From Rhineura floridana (lineage: Eukaryota; Chordata; Lepidosauria; Squamata; Rhineuridae), in contig NC_084482.1 in the NCBI RefSeq assembly GCF_030035675.1, positions 187,647,873-187,711,872 of the forward strand: a stretch of DNA of 64,000 bases, written 5' to 3'. Positions 57,530 through 64,000 of the stretch are shown here, piece after piece. The position numbers and the translations under genes were made by a program. How positions within the stretch are numbered: position 1 is the stretch's first letter; each line of letters starts with the position of its first letter. The notes under the pieces were generated by a model. It was not told the origin of the DNA. It was given only the letters and a program-made list of their open reading frames with translations, and searched no databases.

Positions 57530-57965
57530 TCCTATCAGCACATAGTACCTCTGCTCTGAAATCTGCATTGGTTGCTGATTTGCTACCAGGTCAAGTTCAA
57601 GCTGTGCTTTCCATGTAATGGGTGCCACATATTACTTGTTCTGCTCTTGTAAGAAATCAGTCCTGTAATGTGGCAGCACCTGTGCTTTGGAACTCCTTGC
57701 CTATTGACATTAGGCAGACACTTCTTTTCAGCATTTGCTAAAATTATTTTTGTTTAGGTAAGCCTATCCAGGCATGCAGAAACTATTGTATTTTTAAATC
57801 TGTTTTTAACTCATTGTTGGTTTTATTATTTTGAATATTTTTAAATACCTGTCTTTAACTGTTTTTGCCAATAATTTTATTGTTTTAATTCTTTTTGTAA
57901 ACCACTTTGAGATTTTTTACAATAAAGCATTATATAGATATTGTAAATAAAATACATAAATAAAT
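57530..57965 (+). mobile_element. L2-like LINE 3' end, old
   Basis: Short motifs 'gcattggttgctgatttgct' and 'ctttggaactccttgccta' correspond to L2 HWLP and WNSLP regions, followed by an AT-rich tail with 'gtaaaccactttgagatttt' and 'aaatacataaataaa'. No frame is open. Confidence 0.6.
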
Positions 57966-58009
57966 TTTGGAGTCACTGTGGCCCTTGAGTCTCTTTGCAT
58001 TTTTAGGGA

Positions 58010-58190
58010 AAAAGGAATCTGCCTTATACTGACTCAGGCCATTTGGTACCACATAGCTCAGCACTGATGACATGGACAACCATTGACTCTCCTGGATTCC
58101 AGGCAATGGTCTTTTCAAGAAATTGAATTCTAGACCTTTGCATGCAAAGCATATGCCCTACCAATGAGCTACAACCCTTCCCCTATTTAA
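58010..58190 (-). mobile_element. tRNA-derived SINE with L3-like 3' end
   Basis: 'gaatctgccttatactgact' begins the antisense 3' end; 'catatgccctaccaatgagc' is the antisense tRNA-like head. Same family as 39345-39530. Confidence 0.75.
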
Positions 58191-58254
58191 AAAAGTATCT
58201 TTTAAAATTGTTCTTTTCAATTCACTCTTGAATGCACATCATACCTAGGGCAGA

Positions 58255-58445
58255 TCCACACCATTATTTAAAGCACATTCAACACCCATTTGAAGCACAT
58301 GAATCCCACCACAGAATCATGGGAACTGCAGTTTCTTAAGGGTGGTGAGAACTATAACTGTGAGGGGGAAACTACACTTCCCAGGATTCTTTAGGGGGAA
58401 GTCATGCGCTTTAAATGCGAGTTGGATGTGCTTTAAATTTTGCCT
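58255..58445. repeat. MITE, 'CTACACTTCCCAGGATTC' family
   Basis: Inverted blocks 'tttaaagcacattcaacacc' and 'gttggatgtgctttaaat' flank 'gaaactacacttcccaggat'. This copy shows the terminal inverted repeats most clearly. Confidence 0.65.
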
Positions 58446-59979
58446 GCATGTAAATGGTTTTAATTAATTTTTCAAAATGGAAATGAGCTATAAAGTTAAC
58501 TGGGTGACCATGGGCTACTCACCATCTCTCAGCCTGTCTGCCCCTCAGGATGAAAACAGTGGAGAACCATGAACACTCCAAGGAAGAAGGGCGCATTTAA
58601 AATGTAGAGGAAGTATTGTACAACCGTAGTGTGAAATCAGATACTTATTGGGACACAGTATGAAGAAATATTTATATAAGCATGACTATCAAATGTGTTT
58701 ATTATTTACACAACCTGTAAAGATATTTATAGTGCAATCCTACATTTGTTTACACAGAAGCAAGTCCCAATGTATTCAATGGGGCTTACTCAACCAGGGA
58801 AATGTCCAGAGAACTGCAGCCTGAAGTGATAAGGAACTTGTTCTTTTAACAAGACTTTTAAGTTAAGACCTTATCCCAGTCTGTGTCTGTGTTGGAATTG
58901 CTTTTTTAAATGTTTTTAAACCTTTTCTTTTTTAAAAAAAAAATGTTTTTAAAGCTTTTGAAAAATTTTTTTAAAAATGTTTTGTTTTAATATATTTTAA
59001 AGTCTGTTAAAATTATTTTTAAAGTGTTTTCAGTGCTTTTTTTGCCGCCCTGTGCTCCTACTGGGAGGAAGGATGGGATATAAATCAAATAATAATAATA
59101 ATAATAATAACTTCATTCACCCTACCCAAAATTCAGAATCATGCCACTTTAATCTGTTTTGCAACTGTTTATATTTGTTTTATGGTTATTGGAATTTAAA
59201 GGAATTTATGTCTTATTGTGAGCTGCTTTGGTTTCCAATCACCAACCCTACCTCACAGCATTGTTGGAAAGACTCCATACACACACTTGCAGGTGTAAAA
59301 CTACACCCCATATAATAGTTTATTGTCAAACCAGTTGGTCACTGCAGAACATTTTTTAAAAAATCAGTATTAGTTTTCTACATAATAAAAACTGTGATAC
59401 CTAACTAAGCCCTGCCTAACTGCTTTAAAAATAGAATTGGAGGAGGAAAGATTTACAACACAAACACAATTCTTTTCTATGTTCGCTCAAAAGTCCCATT
59501 AACTTACAGCACAGTCCTAACTATGTCTACTCAAAAGTCCTATTGAATTCAATGGGGTTTACTCTGGGTACATGGGATTAGCATTGCTTTACTTCCAGAA
59601 AAGCAAGTACTGGATTAAATACTTTCATATTGCGAAGGTTTTCAAAGCACCACTCTCTTCAACAGCCAATGGTCTGAGTCAGGACGACTGGGTCTGTATC
59701 CACCACCTATGTGCCAGTCCATGACTAGGGGCTTCTGGATTTCACAGTCCTGCCCCTGTCGCCATTTGCCGATCGCCATGGGGCTTTTGTTTTGTTTTGA
59801 TTGGAAGACGCCTGTGCGTGAATTTGTTTTATGTGGGGAGATCGGCTCATGACGATCAACACACAATCTTGACAGAAAAAGGCTTTGATCCAAAGGCATG
59901 AATATCACGATTGGAAGTCTTTTATCTGCTGCAGCCTTCATCCGCCTTCATGGCCGTTGTAACATATACATTGTTATCA
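58446..59979. other. Intergenic stretch with MITE copies, AT-rich tracts and a 99-codon frame
   Basis: 'GCAATCCT' family MITEs lie at about 58730-58825 and 59505-59595, an L2-like tail with (AAT)n at 59040-59112, and a SINE-like remnant at 58485-58620. A minus-strand frame at 59642-59941 has no recognised motif. Confidence 0.45.
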
Positions 59980-62530
59980 CAGAATCATAGAATCATAGAA
60001 TAGTAGAGTTGGAAGGGGCTTATAAGGCCATCAAGTCCAACCCCCTGCACAATACAGGAATCCAAATCAAAGCATTCCCGACAGATGGCTGTCCAGCTGC
60101 CTCTTGAATGCCTCCAGTGTCGGAGAGCCCACTACCTCTCTAGGTAATTGGTTCCATTGTCGTATGGCTCTAACAGTTAGGAAGTTTTTCCTGATGTCCA
60201 GTTGAAATCTGGCTTTCTGCAACTTGAGCCCATTATTCTGTGTCCTGCACACTGAGACGATTGAGAAGAGATCCTGGCCCTCCTCTGTGTGACAACCTTT
60301 CATGTACTTGAAGAGTGCTATCATATCTCCCCTCAGTCTTCTCTTCTCCAGGCTAAACATGCCCAGTTCTTTCAGTCTCTCCTCATAGGGCTTTATTTCC
60401 AGTCCCCTGATCATCTTTGTTGCCCTTCTCTGAACCCATTCCAGTTTGTCTGCATCCTTCTTGAAGTGCGGAGACCAGAACTGGACGCAGTATTCAAGAT
60501 GAGGCCTAACTAGTGCTGAATAGAGGGGAACTAGTACTTCACACGATTTGGAAACTATACTTCTGTTAATGCAGCCTAATATAGCATTTGCCTTTTTTGC
60601 AGCCACATCACACTGTTGGCTCATATTCAGCTTGTGATCAACGACAATTCCAAGATCCTTCTCACATGTCGTACTGCTGAGCCAAGTATCCCCCATCTTA
60701 TAACTGTGCATTTGGTTTCTTTTTCCTAAGTGTAGAACTTTGAATTTATCCCTGTTGAATTTCATTCTGTTGTTTTCAGCCCAATGCTCCAGCCTATCAA
60801 GGTCCCTTTAAATTTTGTTTCTGTCTTCCATGGTATTAGCTGTGCCCCCCAATTTTGTATCACCTGCAAATTTGATAAGTATGCTCTGTACCTCCTCATC
60901 CAAGTCATTAATAAAAATGTTGAAGAGCACTGGGCCCAGGACCGAGCCCTGTGGTACCCCACTCATTACTTCTGCCCAGTTTGAGAAGGAACCATTGATA
61001 AGCACTCTTTGAGTACAATTCTGGAGCCAGCTGTGGATCCACCTGATAGTTATTCCATCCAGCCCACATTTAGCTAGCTTGCTAATCAGAATATCATGGG
61101 GCACTTTGTCAAAAGTCAAAATATTATGTTCACAGCATTCCCACAGTCTACAAGGGAGGTTACCTGATCAAAAAATGAGATAAGATTAGTTTGGCAGGAT
61201 TTGTTCTTCATAAATCCATGTTGGCTCCTCGTAATCACTGCATTGTTTTCAAGGTGCTTACAGATTGACTGTTTTATAATCTGCTCCAGAGTTTTTCCAG
61301 GGATTGATGTTAGGCTGACTGGTCTGTAGTTCCCCGGTTCCTCCCTTTTGTCCATTTTGAAGATAGGGACAACATTAGCTCTCCTCCAGTCATCTGGCAC
61401 TTCACCAGCCCCCCATGATTTTTCAAAGATAATAGAGAGCGGTTCTGAGAGTTCTTCAGCCAGTTCCTTCAATACTCTAGGATGCAGTTTATCAGGCCCT
61501 GCCGATTTGAACTCATTCAAAGTGATTAGGTATTCCTTGACCATTTGTCTGTCAAGCTCAAGCTCCAATCCTGCCCCTTCTACTTCATGTTTCCCGGGAG
61601 GGTCATAGACCACTTTTTGGGAGAAGACTGAGCCGAAGTAGGAATTGAGCACTTCTGCCCTTTTTCATCTGTTATCATTTTGCCATCCTCATTGAGTAGC
61701 TGTGCCACCATTTCTTTTCTCTGTCTTTTACTATGATGTACTGAAGAAAGCTTTTTTGTTGCTTTTAGCATCCCTCGCTAACCTCAGCTCATTCTCAGCT
61801 TTAGCCTTCCTGACACCATCCCTGCAATTCAGTGATACCTGCCTGTACTCTTCCTTTGTGGCCTGGCCTTCTTTCCACTTCCTGTATGTGTCTTTTTTTG
61901 TTTTCAGGTCATCTCTAAGCTTTTTGTGAAGCCACATTGGCTTCTTCTGCTGTTTCCCCCCTTTTTTCCTTGTTGGAATTGCTTGCCATTGCGCTTTTAG
62001 AATTTCATTTTTTTGAAACTCCCACCCATCTTGGACTCCTTTTCTCATTAGGGTGGCTTGCCATGGAACCACACTTACAATTGTTCTGAGTTTATTGAAA
62101 TCAGCTTTCCTGAAGTCCAGGGTGCAAGTATGGCTACTCTCAGCTTTTGCTTCTGTTAAAATCACGAATTCAAGTATGGTGTGGTCACTTTCCCCCAGAG
62201 TTCCCGTAACTGCCACTTCATCCACCAAATCATCTCTACTGGTTAAAATAAAGTCCAGGATAGCTGCTCCTCTGGTTGCTTCCTCCACTTTCTGTAGGAG
62301 GAAGTTATCTGCAACACAAGTCAGAAATTTCTTGTTTGGCAGAATTTGTCTCCCAACAGATATCGAAATAATTGAAGTCCCCCATTACTACTACATCATG
62401 ACTCCTCGAGACATTGGCAATTTGCTTTTTAAATGTTACATTCTTGTCTTCTCCTTGATTGGGTGGTTGGTAGTAGATTCCAAGCACCACATTCCTTTTA
62501 TTACTTGCCGCCTGTATCCTCCACCTGTTC
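59980..62530 (-). mobile_element. CR1 LINE, long 5'-truncated copy
   Basis: On the minus strand in order: the endonuclease middle (VLGIYYQPPNQGE, VVVMGDFNYFDICWE) near 62305-62490; the endonuclease end (AAILDFILTSRDDLVDEVAV, LGESDHTILEFVI) at 61731-62288; the RT finger (GPDKLHPRVLKELAEELSEP, NYRPVSLTSIPGKTLEQIIK) at 61116-61652; then FDKVPHDILISKL, SGVPQGSVLGPVLFNIFIND and KFAGDTKLGG (motif C reads FAGD for FADD); and an open 232-codon C-terminus at 60067-60765. The 3' terminal repeat 'atagaatcatagaatagtag' is at about 59980-60005. At least four breaks separate the frames. Confidence 0.92.
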
Positions 62531-63734
62531 TGCCATTGAGGATATTCTTGGATCGTTCTTTGTCTGGTTCCTCTCCCTTGACCTTACCGCCATGGGTGAC
62601 CCTGCTGGGAGTGCATGACTCCTGACGGCATCTCTCATAGGGTTCTCAGCCTAACCTACCTCACAGGGTTGTTGTGTGGATTAAATGAGGAGGGGGAGAC
62701 CCATGTATGCCACTTTGAGCTCCTTGGTGGAAAAGGTGGGATAGAAATGCAATAAAATAAATAAATAAATAAAATAATTATGGTTAAACAAAAGATACAG
62801 AATGTTTTGTTTATTTATTTATTTTATTTATATCCCGCCCTTCCTTCCAGCAGGACATTTTTCCTTCTGTTTGTTAAACACTATTCTGGGAATGTTTCTC
62901 ACAGTATAACCCTGTACATGGATACTCAGGATTAAGTCCAATTTACTTAATAAGGAACAATTGCAGCCACAGCTGGTAACATATGAAATGATTTTGTCTA
63001 TTAATATTTGTGTTATTATCTTGAATCTGTATGTACAAACATAAATGTTGATTACCTTTAACTTCCTCCTAAGTAAACAAATGCCCAGAAAAGGACTATA
63101 GAGAAAAACAGAAATAATCTGGTCTGCAGGTGTGTTAAACTGCAAATCTCCACCTTTGCTCATCTGGATACTGTAAATAAAAAGCAAATATTACAAAAAC
63201 ACCATAAAACACTCTGGAGCCTATTGGCAAAGGGCAGCATGCAAACTTCTCAACTAAATCAATTAATTGTGAACAAAGAAATCTCTGCACCAGAAGCCTA
63301 GGGATTTCAGAAAATTCCAATGAAAATAGACGCAGAAATTGCCAATGTTCACTTATTCATGCCATGTCTGGAGTGGAAATCAATCGAGCAAATACAACCA
63401 GTGTTTGCTGCTGTTGTTGCTTTCAGTCTATGAATGATACATAATTGGTTACATCCCCCCCCTTTTGCCATGTGTTTCCTTTGCATTGATGAATGGGCTG
63501 GAATACTATAATGATAACATAACATATGTAATTAATTCCATAAGTTATGTAATTTCACCACCAGACAATGAGATAACCCAATTTTTGGTGACCTGTAGCA
63601 GAAAGGATAAGTGTTCCATGCAATGAATTCAGGGCAGAATGGAAAACAGTGCCTTTTTACATCCCTGCAGAAACCCCGTCATTACTGAAGCACTGACTGT
63701 GAATCATGTCCTTTACTAATAAATGTGTATCAGA
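62531..63734. other. Intergenic DNA with SINE and L2 tails
   Basis: Apart from a SINE tail at 62640-62775 and an antisense L2 tail at about 62810-62855 ('tatatcccgcccttccttcc') I see nothing recognisable. Confidence 0.45.
62640..62775 (+). mobile_element. tRNA-derived SINE, 3' part
   Basis: 'cctacctcacagggttgttg' and 'tttgagctccttggtggaaa' followed by 'aataaataaataaataaa' match the tail of the SINE at 21540-21770. Confidence 0.65.
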
Positions 63735-64000
63735 CTAGACCCCCTTTAGGATGCACACCTTGACGTGGTGAGGGGGATTGAGAGTGTTGAAGAAGCTGAG
63801 AGTAACGCCATCAGGAGTCTAGACCAAGAGGCTAGACTCCTAACAAGGGCACCCATGGCGAAATGGTCAAAGCTGAGACACCAGACTAAGATGCATCCAA
63901 ACTCAGAGGAAGGCAATGGTAAACCACCTCTGAATACCTCTTACCATGAAAACCCTATGAACAGAGTATCCAAAATGCAACACAAGATAGTGCTGGAAGA
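63735..64000 (+). mobile_element. BovB LINE 5' end, cut by the window edge
   Basis: Starts at 'ccccctttaggatgcacacc' and 'ttgacgtggtgagggggatt', the BovB 5' untranslated region. It runs through 'ggaaggcaatggtaaaccac' and 'accatgaaaaccctatgaac' to the last base. The element should continue past the window. It is the only BovB here with its 5' end, so it may be full-length. Confidence 0.7.

Overview
The window is genomic DNA from a squamate reptile (a lizard or snake). The host genes are ordinary vertebrate genes with introns. The repeat community is typical of squamates: BovB (RTE) LINEs, Sauria-type SINEs with a BovB tail, CR1, L3-like and L2 LINEs, a Vingi-like LINE, a DIRS/Ngaro-type retroelement and many short palindromic MITEs. 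The species cannot be named from this sequence alone. Exon calls come from reading splice signals and recalling the vertebrate proteins, not from an alignment.

Host genes. All recognised genes lie on the minus strand, in an order matching a vertebrate block I know from human 3p14 (RPP14 then PXK). PXK exon 1 (17766-17867) sits in a GC-rich, CpG-rich promoter region. Positions 1-17765 should therefore be PXK intron 1; I found no further PXK exon there. About 12.5 kb upstream of PXK is the bicistronic RPP14-HTD2 locus. Five RPP14 coding segments (36321-36421, 36116-36200, 33209-33274, 32515-32610, 31020-31076) join in phase to 134 codons. The intronless HTD2 frame (30444-30965) begins 54 bases after the RPP14 stop, in the same terminal exon. 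This ties an RNase P subunit (RNA processing) to a mitochondrial fatty-acid-synthesis dehydratase on one transcript. A probable promoter with ETS, CRE-like and CCAAT motifs lies near 37.2-37.46 kb.

Repeat landscape. 1-17.7 kb (PXK intron): an L3/CR1 LINE, L2 and BovB fragments, a solo ERV LTR on the minus strand, and SINEs. 18-30 kb (PXK-HTD2 intergenic): a second solo LTR of the same family on the plus strand, L2, a 2.2-kb BovB copy and a CR1 3' end. 38.2-39.2 kb: a near-palindromic foldback element of about 1.04 kb. 41.3-50 kb: a nest of insertions, with a Vingi-like LINE (+) inside a BovB copy (-), itself carrying MITEs, an L2 fragment and an unclassified repeat. 50.2-52.2 kb: a different AP-endonuclease LINE that has lost its 3' end. 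52.8-57.5 kb: a fossil retroelement with split direct repeats in the order A1 - interior - B1A2 - B2, the layout of Ngaro/PAT-type tyrosine-recombinase retrotransposons. 60-62.5 kb: a long CR1 copy (-). The window ends inside the 5' end of another BovB (63735 onward).

No prokaryotic features, CRISPR arrays, rRNA genes or free-standing tRNA genes were found.
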